Source: Halomarina halobia
GTDB taxonomy: Archaea > Halobacteriota > Halobacteria > Halobacteriales > Haloarculaceae
Assembly (NCBI RefSeq): GCF_029338575.1
Contig: NZ_CP119992.1
Location: forward strand, 682,001-746,000
Length of the DNA: 64,000 nucleotides
Direction: 5' to 3'
Part shown: positions 16,858 to 25,807 of the stretch, in pieces
Position numbering within the stretch: position 1 is the stretch's first letter
How the letters are laid out: every line of letters starts with the position of its first letter
Program-made: the position numbers and the translations under genes
Notes under the pieces: generated by a model
Database searches by the model: none
What the model saw: only the letters and a program-made list of their open reading frames with translations
What the model was told of the DNA's origin: nothing

Positions 16858-17592
16858 CTACCCGAGCAGTCGATCCAGCTCCTCGCTCCCGTGGCGCATC
16901 GATTCGAGCGGGTCGTCCGGCTCGTCGTGCTCGTAGACGAACCACTCGCAGCCGGCGTCGAGGGCCGCCCCGACGCACGCCGGGAGGTCCACGACGCCCG
17001 CGCCGAGTTCGACGCTCGCGCCCGCCCCGTCCACGTCGGCGGCGTGCACCAGGGGGACGTGGGGACCGAACCGCCGGAGGATCGCGGCGGGATCGTAGCC
17101 ACCGGCCGCGGCCCACCCGAGGTCGAGTTCGTAGCCGACGCCCACCGTGGCGGGGACGAGCAGCCCGTAGGCGCTCGACGCGCCCACGTCGGCGAACTCC
17201 TGGGTGTGGTTGTGATAGAGGAGGTCGATCCCGCGCTCGGCGAGCGCGTCCGCCGCCTCCGAGAGCCGGACCGCCGCGCGGTAGGTCGCGGTCTGCGTGG
17301 CGAAGTGCTCCGGGTCGAGCCAGGGGACGACGACCCGATCGCAGCCGAGCGTCCCGCACGACTCGACGAGCGACGCGGGGTCCGACTCGACGAGGTCGAT
17401 CCCCGCGTGCGCGCCGACGGTCGCGAGCCCGGTGCGGTCGAGGGCCTCGCCCACCGCGTCGCGCTCCCCGTCGGGGACCGGCTCGGCGAACTCGACGCCG
17501 TCGTAGCCGGCGTCGGCGATCTCGCGGAGGAGGTCGGGGAGCGGCGCGTCGGCGTCGCGCAGGGTGTAGAGCTGGACGGCGGTCTTCGCCAT
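16858..17592 (-). CDS. Sugar phosphate isomerase/epimerase-like TIM-barrel protein
   Basis: A 244-residue protein of the xylose-isomerase-like TIM-barrel (AP-endonuclease family 2) group. It opens [34 protein letters not shown], and metal-ligand-type motifs are [40 protein letters not shown] and the C-terminal [12 protein letters not shown]. These enzymes isomerise sugars or inositols using a divalent metal; the substrate cannot be given. It is divergent from uridine kinase, with a 116-bp region between starts that holds a CATAAAG element about 20-25 nt upstream of its ATG. Confidence 0.85.
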   Translation of the reverse strand: MAKTAVQLYTLRDADAPLPDLLREIADAGYDGVEFAEPVPDGERDAVGEALDRTGLATVGAHAGIDLVESDPASLVESCGTLGCDRVVVPWLDPEHFATQTATYRAAVRLSEAADALAERGIDLLYHNHTQEFADVGASSAYGLLVPATVGVGYELDLGWAAAGGYDPAAILRRFGPHVPLVHAADVDGAGASVELGAGVVDLPACVGAALDAGCEWFVYEHDEPDDPLESMRHGSEELDRLLG

Positions 17593-17708
17593 GTCCGTGA
17601 TCGGTACGTGCGATCCATAAAGACCGTCGGCCGTCGCGTCGATCCGTCCCCGCTCGCCCCGTCGGATTTCCGTAGATTCAAGCGTCGCCGTTCGGAGGTA
17701 AGAGGTAG

Positions 17709-18347
17709 ATGACGCGACCCTCGTTCGTGATCGGGATCGCCGGGGGGACGGGCGCGGGCAAGACCGCCGTGGCGCGGGAGGTCAAGGCCGCCGTCGGCGA
17801 ACCCGTCACGCGGCTCCCCCTCGACAACTACTACCGCGACCTCTCTCACCTCCCGTTCGAGGAGCGCCGGTCGGTGAACTACGATCACCCCTCGGCGTTC
17901 GAGTGGGAGCTGCTGGCCGACCACCTCGACGCCCTCCTGCGCGGGGAGACCGTCGAGGTGCCGCGGTACGACTTCTCCGTCCACAACCGTCGGGAGGAGA
18001 CCGTCACCGTCGAACCGAGCCCGGTGATCGTCGTCGAGGGGATCCTCGCGCTCTACGAGGAGCGCGTGCGCGAGCGACTCGACCTCCCCGTCTACGTCCA
18101 GACGGACGCCGACGTGCGGGTCCTCCGGCGCATCCAGCGCGACGTCGTCGAGCGCGGGCGCGAGCTGGAGGGCGTGATGGACCAGTACCTCGCCACGGTC
18201 AAGCCCATGCACGAGCAGTTCGTCGAGCCGACGAAGAAGTACGCAGATATCATCATCCCCGAGGGGCTCAACCGCTCCGCCGTTGACCTGCTCGTCGAGC
18301 GGATCCACGCGGAGCTACGGGCGGCCGACTCGGCGATCGAGGCGTGA
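17709..18347 (+). CDS. udk: Uridine kinase
   Basis: A 212-residue P-loop kinase phosphorylating uridine or cytidine with NTP in pyrimidine salvage. Walker A is GGTGAGKT (residues 12-19). Family marks are the [32 protein letters not shown] segment and the strand [13 protein letters not shown]. The bacterial and archaeal length is about 205-230. With cdd and udp further along (55829-57089), the window encodes several salvage steps, though the genes are not linked. The sequence between its stop and 18942 contains a frameshifted membrane-protein gene on the other strand. Confidence 0.94.
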   Translation: MTRPSFVIGIAGGTGAGKTAVAREVKAAVGEPVTRLPLDNYYRDLSHLPFEERRSVNYDHPSAFEWELLADHLDALLRGETVEVPRYDFSVHNRREETVTVEPSPVIVVEGILALYEERVRERLDLPVYVQTDADVRVLRRIQRDVVERGRELEGVMDQYLATVKPMHEQFVEPTKKYADIIIPEGLNRSAVDLLVERIHAELRAADSAIEA

Positions 18348-18941
18348 GACGCCTCCGAACCTCTCCCCTCTACCGCCGCCCGTCGCGCCCGGCGTCCGCC
18401 AGGCGCTCGACGGCGACCGCCAGCCGGCCGAACGGGGCGAGAAACCGGACCGTGCGGTAGAGCCGGATCGACAGCGCGACGACGACGAACCCAGCAGGAT
18501 CGCCCCCTCGACGAGAACGGCGTAGGGTAACGGTAGGACGGCGAACGCGACGAACGCGAGGAGCGCCCACGACGGGCGTCGATCGGTGCGGACGGACGGT
18601 GCACGACGACGGTTATTCGCTCTCGCTACTGAGTCCGGTCGTCGGACGAGTTCCGTCCCGAGGACGGAACGGGTGGCGAGGAGACCGGGTGGGGCTTCTC
18701 GCGGTGGCGTAAAGAACGACGCGGCTAGGATCGAGGGTCCGGCGAACGCCGAGCGCCCCGTCGACCGCTCGACGCGCCCCGAATCGCCGGCGGTCTCTCC
18801 TCTCCCTCCGAGACGGTACCGCGCGAGGAGCTGTGTCTCGTGTCACCAAGGGGATACCTTATACAGTTCACAACACCACGTTGGCTACTAGTCACATTGC
18901 TACAAGCGCTTAATCGGGTGGAGCCGAGACGACCACACGCA
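18348..18941. other. Region between udk and a short acidic ORF
   Basis: Apart from the frameshifted membrane ORF at 18370-18604 on the minus strand, this 0.6 kb shows no convincing gene. The open frames in 18605-18890 are Arg/Pro/Ser-rich and resemble composition artefacts. The last 80 bp become A/T-richer (CCTTATACAGTTC near 18859, GCTTAATC near 18909) and probably carry the promoter of the short ORF at 18942. Confidence 0.5.
18370..18604 (-). pseudogene. Frameshifted small membrane protein gene
   Basis: On the minus strand one frame reads PSWALLAFVAFAVLPLPYAV followed by LVEGA. A second frame then continues GFVVALSIRLYRTVRFLAPF and a helical RLAVAVERLADAGRD end to a stop at 18370. The switch falls on a run of five G (plus-strand C-run near 18503-18507). 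One extra G would join the frames into a continuous two-segment membrane protein of roughly 70 residues. No standard start codon is visible in the upstream frame, so the 5' end is uncertain. This is either a sequencing error in a homopolymer or a real inactivating or programmed shift. Confidence 0.45.
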
Positions 18942-19046
18942 ATGACCGACAACGAGACGCGGACCCCGGACGAGGACCGCTCCGAGCCCGAGACGACGAA
19001 CGACGAACCCGACTTCCCGACGCCGGGCGGCCTCCGCGGCCTCTGA
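18942..19046 (+). CDS. Short acidic protein, hypothetical
   Basis: A 34-residue ORF (MTDNETRTPDEDRSEPETT, ending TPGGLRGL) of strongly acidic composition, preceded by a CTTAATC box about 28-30 nt before the ATG as in leaderless genes. Highly acidic micro-proteins are common in haloarchaea. There are no Cys, membrane or recognisable motif residues apart from the PTPGGLRGL end. It could be a false call; its promoter geometry and haloarchaeal composition are the only support. Confidence 0.42.
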   Translation: MTDNETRTPDEDRSEPETTNDEPDFPTPGGLRGL

Positions 19047-19130
19047 TTCCGGCGTCGAGCATCACCCCGTATCCGCGGCCGTCGGTTCGAATCGCGGACG
19101 TGGTCCCCGCATCGACATCGACATCGACGA

Positions 19131-19140
19131 ACCTTATTCG
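19131..19140 (+). promoter_or_regulatory. TATA-like box, leaderless start of NagD-like gene
   Basis: ACCTTATTCG is centred about 26 nt before the ATG at 19162, consistent with a leaderless transcript. Confidence 0.45.
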
Positions 19141-19161
19141 CCCGTCGACCGAGGGGTCGGT

Positions 19162-19953
19162 ATGGACTATCGCGGCGCGCTGGTCGACCTCGACGGGACG
19201 GTCTACCGCGGCGGTCACCTCGTACCGGGCGCTATAGACGGCCTCGCCACCCTCCGCGAGCGCGGCATCGACGTGCTGTTCGTGACGAACAACCCGACGC
19301 GCTCGCCCGCGTCGTACGCCTCACGCCTCGGCGACCTCGGCCTCGACGTGTCGCCCGAGCGGGTCCTCTCCGCCGGCGCCGTGACGACGAGCTACCTCGC
19401 GGAGCACCACGCCGACGAGCGCGTCTTCCTCATCGGGAGCGACGGCCTCCGCGAGCAGCTTCGCGAGCGCGACCTCCGGCTCACCGACGACCCCGAGCGC
19501 GCCGACGTCGTCGTCACCTCCCACCACTACGGCTTCGACTACGACGATCTCGCGGAGGGCCTCTGGGCGCTCCGGTCCGCGGAGACGTTCATCGGGACGG
19601 ACCCCGACCTCACCTACCCCGACGCCGACGGACGCGATTTACCCGGATCGGGGGCGATCACGCGCGCGGTCGGGAGCGTCGCCCGGCGGGAGCCCGACCA
19701 CGTCCTCGGCAAGCCCTCCCGCGAGACGCTCGACCTCGCGCTCGACCGGCTGGACCACCCGCCGGAGCGCTGTTTCGTGGTCGGCGACCGACCCGACACG
19801 GACGTCGCGCTCGGCCGGCGTGGCGGGATGACCACCGCGCTCGTGCTCTCGGGGTCGACGCGGCGGGAACACCTCCCCACGCTCTCACACCGCCCCGACC
19901 ACGTGATCGACGACCTGTCGGAAGTGGAGACAGTGTTGAAAGGAGACGTCTGA
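19162..19953 (+). CDS. HAD subfamily IIA (NagD-like) phosphatase
   Basis: A 263-residue phosphatase of the NagD/p-nitrophenylphosphatase group. Motif I is VDLDGTVYRG (nucleophile Asp near residue 9), motif II is FVTNNPTRS, the motif III lysine is in LGKPSRETLDLAL, and motif IV is VVGDRPDTDVALGRRGGM. A C2-type cap lies between motifs II and III, with the DVVVTSHHYGFDYDDL segment. The substrate is probably a small phosphorylated sugar or nucleotide; the specific one is not decidable. Just downstream is a short acidic ORF with its own promoter. Confidence 0.88.
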   Translation: MDYRGALVDLDGTVYRGGHLVPGAIDGLATLRERGIDVLFVTNNPTRSPASYASRLGDLGLDVSPERVLSAGAVTTSYLAEHHADERVFLIGSDGLREQLRERDLRLTDDPERADVVVTSHHYGFDYDDLAEGLWALRSAETFIGTDPDLTYPDADGRDLPGSGAITRAVGSVARREPDHVLGKPSRETLDLALDRLDHPPERCFVVGDRPDTDVALGRRGGMTTALVLSGSTRREHLPTLSHRPDHVIDDLSEVETVLKGDV

Positions 19954-19959
19954 CGTAGA

Positions 19960-19967
19960 TTTATATG
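19960..19967 (+). promoter_or_regulatory. TATA-like box upstream of 53-aa ORF
   Basis: TTTATATG is centred about 26 nt before the ATG at 19990. This is one of the clearest TATA-type boxes in the window and supports expression of the short ORF as a leaderless mRNA. Confidence 0.55.
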
Positions 19968-19989
19968 CGCTGACGCCCCATATCGTGTC

Positions 19990-20151
19990 ATGGTTTGGCA
20001 TAACACTCCATATCGGTACGACGACTTCGACGACGCGGACCTGGACGACGCGCCCGATCCCGACCCCGTCGACGTGAGCGACGAGACGGTCATCGTCGAC
20101 GGGTCGACGATGACGTACCGCAGTTACCGGCGGCGCGGGGGGGTGGACTGA
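19990..20151 (+). CDS. Short acidic protein, hypothetical
   Basis: A 53-residue protein starting MVWHNTPYRYDDFDD, with an Asp-rich middle and a basic aromatic end (TYRSYRRRGGVD). It is too short for most gene callers. Support comes from a well-placed TATA-like box, a clean stop and haloarchaeal acidic composition. No domain is recognised. The aromatic N-terminus followed by a polyacidic linker and an Arg cluster could suit a binding peptide, but that is a guess. Confidence 0.58.
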   Translation: MVWHNTPYRYDDFDDADLDDAPDPDPVDVSDETVIVDGSTMTYRSYRRRGGVD

Positions 20152-20239
20152 ACGAGCGTCCGCTCCTAGTAAACTCCGGACGGCCGACGGAGGGTTCCAT
20201 ACGATTTTTTGTGTTCGTCTGCCAACGTCGAGCCGTCAC

Positions 20240-20491
20240 ATGGCAGACAAAGCAGAACTCCGCGAGCAGATGATCGACGCCTTCGGCGGCGCGGACTACC
20301 CGATCAACAGCCCGATGGATCTCGTCCCGGCCCTCCCGAACGGGCCGTCCACGAAGTTCGAATCGGGGGACTTCTCCATGACCGCCATGGAGCTCAACAC
20401 GAAGCTCGGCGGCGGGGACTTCCCCTACGAGGACGTCGACGCCTTCGTCGACGACGTCCTCGCGCAGCTCGAAGCGCAGAACGAGATCTGA
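20240..20491 (+). CDS. MTH865-like family protein
   Basis: An 83-residue protein of the MTH865-like family, a small helical fold first seen in Methanothermobacter whose role is unknown. Marks are the opening KAELREQMIDAFGGADYPI, then SPMDLVPALPNGPST, FSMTAMELNTKL and the C-terminal DVDAFVDDVLAQLEAQNEI helix. The length fits the family (about 80). A CGATTTTTTG A/T-stretch lies some 40 nt upstream. It converges on the metal-dependent hydrolase gene, with 25 bp between stops. Confidence 0.85.
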   Translation: MADKAELREQMIDAFGGADYPINSPMDLVPALPNGPSTKFESGDFSMTAMELNTKLGGGDFPYEDVDAFVDDVLAQLEAQNEI

Positions 20492-20516
20492 GGTGGCGGT
20501 GCCGCCCGTTCTTTCG

Positions 20517-20993
20517 TCAGCGTGCGGCGCCCAGCGCCGTCGCCGCGGCGAGCGCGCCCAGCGCGAGCAGCCCGTAGTTCGCGATCGCGTCGTCCGACCG
20601 GACGATCCCCAGCGTGTATCGACGCCCGGAGAGGGGCCACAGCCACGGCACGCCCATCGGCGTCAGCGTGTCCGCGGCCAGGTGCGCGCACACGCCGAAG
20701 ACCCCCACGAACGCGCCGACGAACGCGAGATCCGGCGTCGGTACGGCGAGCGACGCGTCGAGCGCGCCCCCGCCCGCGCCGAGGAGGAGGCCGACGAGGA
20801 GCGCGAACGCCAGCGTGTGGGTCGCGCCCCGGTGACTGACGAGCGGGAGGCGGAGGTCGACGTCGGGGAGGCTGGCGAGCGAGAGGACGCCGACGCCGCA
20901 GGCGACGGCCAGCGCGGGGTCGTCCGCCGCCAGCGCCGCTCCGACCGGCGCGTACGCGAGCAGCGAGAACCCCAGGTGTCCTACCCTGTGCAT
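20517..20993 (-). CDS. Membrane-bound metal-dependent hydrolase, YdjM/LexA-induced type
   Basis: A 158-residue integral membrane protein. The N-terminal MHRVGHLGFSLLAY and the LASLPDVDLRLPLVSHRGATHTLAF segment carry the His/Asp set (PDVD...HRG.TH) of the membrane-bound metal-dependent hydrolase family (DUF457/YdjM). A third His occurs in GVCAHLAADTLTPMG. Four or five hydrophobic helices are visible. The enzymatic substrate is not known for this group. The start is the ATG at 20993; the longer upstream frame is Arg-rich. It is divergent from the peroxidase-like gene. Confidence 0.83.
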   Translation of the reverse strand: MHRVGHLGFSLLAYAPVGAALAADDPALAVACGVGVLSLASLPDVDLRLPLVSHRGATHTLAFALLVGLLLGAGGGALDASLAVPTPDLAFVGAFVGVFGVCAHLAADTLTPMGVPWLWPLSGRRYTLGIVRSDDAIANYGLLALGALAAATALGAAR

Positions 20994-21204
20994 GTCCCCG
21001 CTGTCTGCCGCCGGCGCATGAACGTACTGGTTCCCTCGCCCCGCCGGCGTACCCCGGGTATACCGGTGTCGGAGCGACCGATCGAGACGTTCGGCCCGTC
21101 TCTCGTTCCAGCCGCCGTCTCCGTCGCATGGTCGGTCACGGACTCCTCCTCCCGCCCGGTCGGTACGCAAACGCCTTTGACGGTACGTTCCGTGTTCACA
21201 TATC

Positions 21205-21783
21205 ATGGAACCGATGCGGAACTTCCCCGTTCCCGACCGCGAGGAGCTGCCCGAGGACCTCAGAGAGCGCATCGAGGAGGAGACCGAGCGCGCCGGATTC
21301 ACCCCGAACGTCTTCAGCGCGTTCGCGTACAAGCCGAGCCACTTCCGCGCGTTCTTCGCCTACCACGACGCGCTCGTGGAGGACACCGCCCTCGAACGCG
21401 ACGAGATCGAGATGATCGTCGTGACGGTGAGCGGCGTCAACGACTGCCTCTACTGCGTCGTCGCCCACGGCGCGCTCGTGCGCATCTACGCGAACGATCC
21501 CAAACTGGCCGACCAGCTCGCGACGAACCACCGGTCGGCCGACCTCTCGCCGCGCCACCGCGCCATGCTCGACTTCGCCGTGAAGCTCACCGAATCGCCG
21601 GACGAGGTGGAGGAGGCGGATCTCGACCGACTACGCGAGCACGGCTTTTCGGACGAGGCCATCTGGGACATCGGCAGCGTGACCGCCTACTACAACCTCT
21701 CGAACCGGCTCGCGACGATGGCAGACATGCGCCCGAACGAGGAGTTCTACGAACTCGGTCGGACGCTCTCCCGCGAGGAGTGA
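21205..21783 (+). CDS. AhpD/carboxymuconolactone-decarboxylase-like peroxidase-related protein
   Basis: A 192-residue protein of the peroxidase-related (uncharacterised AhpD-like) family. The redox motif CLYCVVAH (C-x2-C-x3-H) lies near residues 79-86 within GVNDCLYCVVAHGALVR. FTPNVFSAFAYKPSHFRAFFAYHDAL and the C-terminal VTAYYNLSNRLATMADMRPN are also family-typical. The Cys pair with the His probably reduces peroxides or disulfides. It precedes the copper regulator gene, with 97 bp between; a functional link to metal stress is possible but not shown. Confidence 0.88.
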   Translation: MEPMRNFPVPDREELPEDLRERIEEETERAGFTPNVFSAFAYKPSHFRAFFAYHDALVEDTALERDEIEMIVVTVSGVNDCLYCVVAHGALVRIYANDPKLADQLATNHRSADLSPRHRAMLDFAVKLTESPDEVEEADLDRLREHGFSDEAIWDIGSVTAYYNLSNRLATMADMRPNEEFYELGRTLSREE

Positions 21784-21824
21784 CCCGGCCGTCTCGACGG
21801 CAGAGGACGGCTTCCGGGACATTC

Positions 21825-21834
21825 GTTTCGAAAC
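21825..21834. promoter_or_regulatory. GTTTCGAAAC palindrome, candidate operator of copper regulator
   Basis: A perfect 10-bp palindrome 46 bp before the Lrp/TRASH regulator start. The promoter of the neighbouring copper ATPase has the same TTCGAA core at 22544-22549. It could be the shared site for autoregulation and copper response. This is inferred from placement and symmetry only. Confidence 0.35.
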
Positions 21835-21880
21835 TCACTTCGCCGGAAACGATTTCAATCGAAGGCGCGTGCCCTCGTCC

Positions 21881-22471
21881 ATGTCGGACCTCGACGACAT
21901 CGACCGCACGATCCTTCGCCTGTTGGTCGAGGACGGACGGCGCCCGTACAGCGACATCGCCGAGACGGTGAACCTCTCGCCTCCGGCCGTCTCCGACCGC
22001 GTTCAGCGCCTGCGCGACCTCGGCATCATCCGCCGCATCACCGCCGACCTCGACCGCTCCCGCCTCCGGGACGGCGTGGCCGTCCTCGTCGAACTCGAGG
22101 TGGCCCAGAACGCCGTCGAGGCGGCCCGCGCGTCGCTCGCGGGCGCGGACCCCGTCGAACACCTCTTCACCACCGCCGAGGGGCGACTCGTCTTCACCGT
22201 GCGCGTTCCCGACGGCGACGCCCGGGCGTTCCTCGAGGACACCGTCTCGTTCGACGTCGTCGAGGACCTCGACGTGCGGCTGCTGACCTCGCAGTCGTGG
22301 TCGCCGGGCATCGGCGCGGCGGAGTTCGCCCCCTCGTGTGCCGAGTGCGACAACACGGTGACCAGCGAGGGCGTCTCCGCGACCCTCGACGGCGAGACCT
22401 ACCACTTCTGCTGTTCGTCGTGCGCCGACCGCTTCGAGACGCGCTACGAGACGCTCCGCGAGGGAGCCTAG
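21881..22471 (+). CDS. Lrp/AsnC-type regulator with C-terminal TRASH domain
   Basis: A 196-residue transcription regulator. Residues 4-55 form an Lrp-type helix-turn-helix (DIDRTILRLLVEDGRRPYSD, then ETVNLSPPAVSDRVQRLRDLGII). Residues 65-135 resemble the ligand or oligomer RAM domain. Residues 150-190 form a TRASH metal-binding domain with C153-x2-C156 and a C177-C178-x2-C181 cluster. TRASH-bearing Lrp proteins act as copper sensors in haloarchaea. Placement directly upstream of a copper P-type ATPase supports that role. The start is the ATG at 21881; a GTG four codons earlier is possible. Confidence 0.9.
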   Translation: MSDLDDIDRTILRLLVEDGRRPYSDIAETVNLSPPAVSDRVQRLRDLGIIRRITADLDRSRLRDGVAVLVELEVAQNAVEAARASLAGADPVEHLFTTAEGRLVFTVRVPDGDARAFLEDTVSFDVVEDLDVRLLTSQSWSPGIGAAEFAPSCAECDNTVTSEGVSATLDGETYHFCCSSCADRFETRYETLREGA

Positions 22472-22543
22472 CCCGTCACCCGTTGCCCCACCCCTCGTCA
22501 CCGACGTCGACTTTGGATCGTTAGGCAGGAACCCCGATAGAGG

Positions 22544-22549
22544 TTCGAA
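22544..22549. promoter_or_regulatory. TTCGAA core in the copper ATPase promoter region
   Basis: The palindromic TTCGAA core also found at 21827-21832 occurs here about 50 bp before the copA start. It is a weak candidate binding site for the adjacent regulator. Confidence 0.28.
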
Positions 22550-22594
22550 TCGAATGCAGAACCGGATTGAACGAGTATCCCGTAGGGAGTAACG

Positions 22595-25231
22595 ATGACT
22601 ACTCGACGGAGTCGCCTCGGGATCACCGGGATGACCTGCGCGAACTGCGCGGGGACGGTGACGGGGGCGCTCGAATCGCTCGACGGCGTAACGGAGGTGA
22701 CCGTCAACTACGCGACCGACGAGGGGACCGTGTCCTACGACGCGGGCCGGACGTCCCTCGCGGAGATCTACGCGGCCATCGACGACGCGGGGTACGGCGC
22801 GGTCGACGAGACGGCGACCGTCGCCATCGCGGACATGACCTGCGCGAACTGCGCCGGGACGGTCGAGTCCGCTCTGTGCGGGGTCCCGGGCGTGATCGAG
22901 GCGGACGCCAACTTCGCCACCGACGAGGCGCGCGTGCGCTTCAACCCGGAGGACGCCTCCCGGGAGGACCTCTACGCCGCGATCGAGCGCGCCGGATACG
23001 AACCGATCCGCGAGGACGGGGGCGGAGGCGACGGGGGCGACGAGGGCGACGGGCCGGACGGCGGGCGGACGCGTCGCGACGCCGCCCGGGCGGCGGTGAC
23101 CGAGCGGCTCCGCCGGTTGACGCTGTTCGGCGCGGCGCTGTCGGTGCCCCTGCTGGCGATGCTCGTCGCGGAGCTGTTCGTGCCCGGCCTGCTCCCGACG
23201 GAAATTCCGAGGACGGGACTGCCCCTCGGCTGGGTCGCGTTCGCCTTCGCCACCCCGATCCAGTACTTCCTCGGGCGGGAGTTCTACGAGAACTCCTACA
23301 ACGCGGTCGTGCGGAACCGGCGGGCCAACATGGACGTGCTCATCGCCCTCGGCTCGACGACGGCGTACGCCTACAGCGTGGCCGTCCTGCTCGGTCTCGT
23401 CGCGGGCGGCCTCTACTTCGACACGGCCGCGCTCATCCTCGTGTTCATCACGCTGGGGAACTATCTCGAAGCCCGATCGAAGTCCCGCGCGGGCGACGCG
23501 CTCCGGCAGCTGCTGGAGATGGGGGCCGACACGGCCACCGTCGTCTCGGCCGACGGCATCGAGCGTGAGGTGCCGGTCGAGGAGGTCGAGGTCGGCGACC
23601 GCATGAAGGTCCGCCCCGGCGAGAAGATCCCCACCGACGGCGTCGTCGTCGAGGGCGAATCCGCCGTGGACGAGTCGATGGTCACCGGCGAGTCCGTCCC
23701 CGTCGAGAAGGGCGAGGGCGACGAGGTGCTCGGCGCGACCGTCAACGAGAACGGCTCGCTCGTCGTCGAGGCGACGAGGGTCGGCGAGGAGACGGCCCTC
23801 CGGCGGATCGTCCGGCTGGTCCGGGACGCCCAGTCGCGCCAGCCGGACGTACAGCGCCTCGCGGACCGCATCAGCGCCTACTTCGTCCCCGCGGTCATCG
23901 CCAACGCCCTCCTGTGGGCCGGCCTCTGGTACCTCTCTCCCGACGCGCTCGCCGGGATCGTGAACGCCCTGCCGCTCTGGGGGCCCGTCGCCGGCGGACC
24001 CGAGGTGGCCGGCGGGGGCGTCACCGCCTTCGAGTTCGCGGTGATCGTCTTCGCCAGCGCGGTGCTCATCGCCTGCCCCTGCGCCCTCGGGCTCGCCACC
24101 CCCGCCGCGACGATGGTCGGGACCACCATCGGCGCGCAGCACGGCGTGCTGTTCAAGGGCGGCGACGTGCTCGAGCGCGTCCGCGACGTCGACACCGTCG
24201 TCTTCGACAAGACGGGGACGCTGACGAGGGGGGAGATGCGCCTCACCGACGTGGTGCCCGCGGACGATCTCCCGGCCCCGTCGGATCGCCGGGACGCCGC
24301 GACCGACGGGGGTCGACTCGCCGCCGTCGAGCGGTCCGACGAGGAGAGCGTCCTCCGCCTCGCGGCCACCGCAGAGCGCGACAGCGAGCACCCGATCGCG
24401 CGCGCCGTCGTCGCCGGCGCGGACGAGCGCGGTCTCGACCTCGACGCACCCGAGTCGTTCGAGAGCGTCCCCGGTCACGGCGTCCGTGCGACCGTGGAGG
24501 GATCGACGGTCCTCGTCGGTAACCGAAAGCTGCTGCGCGACGCGGGGATCGACCCCGCGCCGGCCGAGGCGACGATGGAGCGACTCGAACGCGAGGGTAA
24601 GACCGCAATGCTCGTCGCGCGCGACGGTCGCCTCGCCGGCGTCGTCGCCACCGCCGACACCGCGAAGGAGAGCGCGGCGGCGGCCGTCTCCGCGCTCCGC
24701 GCGCGGGGGGTCGCGGTCCACATGATCACCGGCGACAACGAGCGCACCGCTCGGGCGGTCGCGGAGCGGGTCGGGATCGACCCCGAGAACGTCCGCGCCG
24801 GGGTCCTCCCCGGGGACAAGGCGGACGCCGTCGAGTCGATCCAGGCGGTGGGGCGCCGCGTGATGATGGTCGGCGACGGGGTGAACGACGCGCCCGCGCT
24901 GGCCGCCGCCTACGTCGGGACGGCGATCGGGAGCGGCGCGGACGTCGCCATCGAGGCGGCGGACGTGACCCTCATGCGCGACGACCCCCGGGACGTGGTG
25001 CGCGCAGTCCGCATCAGCGAGGGGACGCTCGCGAAGATCAGGCAGAACCTCTTCTGGGCGCTCGGCTACAACACGGCGATGATCCCGCTGGCCTCGCTCG
25101 GCCTGCTCCAGCCGGTGCTCGCCGCCGCGGCGATGGCCCTCTCCAGCGTGAGCGTGCTGACCAACAGTACGCTGTTTCGCGCCTACGACCCCGACCGCGA
25201 CTACCGCCTCCTCGGATTCCTCCGGCGCTGA
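22595..25231 (+). CDS. copA: Copper-translocating P1B-type ATPase
   Basis: An 878-residue heavy-metal P-type ATPase. It has two N-terminal HMA domains with GMTCANC (C15/C18) and DMTCANC (C83/C86), then an acidic Gly-rich linker. Eight transmembrane helices carry the CPC ion site (C494-P495-C496). Also present are the TGES actuator loop, the phosphorylation motif DKTGT (D538), a GHGVRATV segment with the nucleotide-site His, and [13 protein letters not shown]. The two CxxC domains and CPC point to Cu+ export from the cytoplasm. It follows the Lrp/TRASH regulator by 123 bp and is probably induced by it. Confidence 0.95.
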   Translation: MTTRRSRLGITGMTCANCAGTVTGALESLDGVTEVTVNYATDEGTVSYDAGRTSLAEIYAAIDDAGYGAVDETATVAIADMTCANCAGTVESALCGVPGVIEADANFATDEARVRFNPEDASREDLYAAIERAGYEPIREDGGGGDGGDEGDGPDGGRTRRDAARAAVTERLRRLTLFGAALSVPLLAMLVAELFVPGLLPTEIPRTGLPLGWVAFAFATPIQYFLGREFYENSYNAVVRNRRANMDVLIALGSTTAYAYSVAVLLGLVAGGLYFDTAALILVFITLGNYLEARSKSRAGDALRQLLEMGADTATVVSADGIEREVPVEEVEVGDRMKVRPGEKIPTDGVVVEGESAVDESMVTGESVPVEKGEGDEVLGATVNENGSLVVEATRVGEETALRRIVRLVRDAQSRQPDVQRLADRISAYFVPAVIANALLWAGLWYLSPDALAGIVNALPLWGPVAGGPEVAGGGVTAFEFAVIVFASAVLIACPCALGLATPAATMVGTTIGAQHGVLFKGGDVLERVRDVDTVVFDKTGTLTRGEMRLTDVVPADDLPAPSDRRDAATDGGRLAAVERSDEESVLRLAATAERDSEHPIARAVVAGADERGLDLDAPESFESVPGHGVRATVEGSTVLVGNRKLLRDAGIDPAPAEATMERLEREGKTAMLVARDGRLAGVVATADTAKESAAAAVSALRARGVAVHMITGDNERTARAVAERVGIDPENVRAGVLPGDKADAVESIQAVGRRVMMVGDGVNDAPALAAAYVGTAIGSGADVAIEAADVTLMRDDPRDVVRAVRISEGTLAKIRQNLFWALGYNTAMIPLASLGLLQPVLAAAAMALSSVSVLTNSTLFRAYDPDRDYRLLGFLRR

Positions 25232-25669
25232 CGGCGGGGACGACCGCCGATCCCGTTCGATTCGGACGACCCCGTCGCAACGTGCCGGGGCCGAACGATC
25301 GGACGGGCGCGTACTCGATCGCGCTACGTCCAACGCAGACCGCGGTGGGACGTCTCGATCGTAGAACTCACCTCGTCGATCACAGTCGGCTCGGGCTATC
25401 AGTCGTCTCCGACTGTTTCAGGGCGAAGAACGAAGCGCCTCCAGGGAAAGCCACGTTTCGATTATATAGGATAGATCCCACGACTGCAATCGTGCGCCGA
25501 GTAGCCGGCACTGACCCCGGATCGGCTCCACTCTCGGCGGGACGTTCGGACTCGACGACGTCGACAGGTGATCGCGGAGGCGGCCGCTAACGCTGGTAGT
25601 CGCGAACAGTTCGAGAACCGGTGATTCAGGAGGGCGGTCGTACCGAGTGCCGGGACCGAACTGGTCGGC
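25232..25669. other. Gene-free stretch after copA
   Basis: About 440 bp without a credible ORF. An A/T-rich GATTATATAGG near 25458-25468 looks like a TATA box but no ORF with haloarchaeal character follows it. The short inverted repeat CACGA-N6-TCGTG lies near 25480-25495. Composition is less GC-rich and more even than in flanking coding DNA, marking the left edge of the accessory-looking interval that runs to about 28.4 kb. Confidence 0.5.
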
Positions 25670-25807
25670 TCACTCGTCGTACATCGGGGAGACGGAGTCG
25701 AGCGCCCGCTGGACGTCGCTCACGTCCGAGAGCGCCCGGATCGCCCGGCGCATCTCGCCGAAGTCCGGCATCCGATGCTGCACCGCCGATCGTACTACTC
25801 GCGTCAT
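25670..25807 (-). CDS. Short hypothetical protein, uncertain
   Basis: A 45-residue ORF (MTRVVRSAVQHRMPDFGEM, ending VSPMYDE) that reads as one amphipathic helical protein with balanced composition, unlike the Arg/Pro-rich frames around it. In-frame ATGs exist further upstream (25852). No motif is recognised. It is listed because it is the only plausible coding frame in the interval between copA and the repeat-protein genes. Confidence 0.33.
   Translation of the reverse strand: MTRVVRSAVQHRMPDFGEMRRAIRALSDVSDVQRALDSVSPMYDE

Noticed and set aside
15372..18308. A 978-residue minus-strand frame covering aroA, the isomerase region and antisense udk
   Set aside because: Only the last 447 residues (from 16715) are AroA. 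The upstream part is antisense or out-of-frame translation of neighbouring genes, so it is not a fusion protein.
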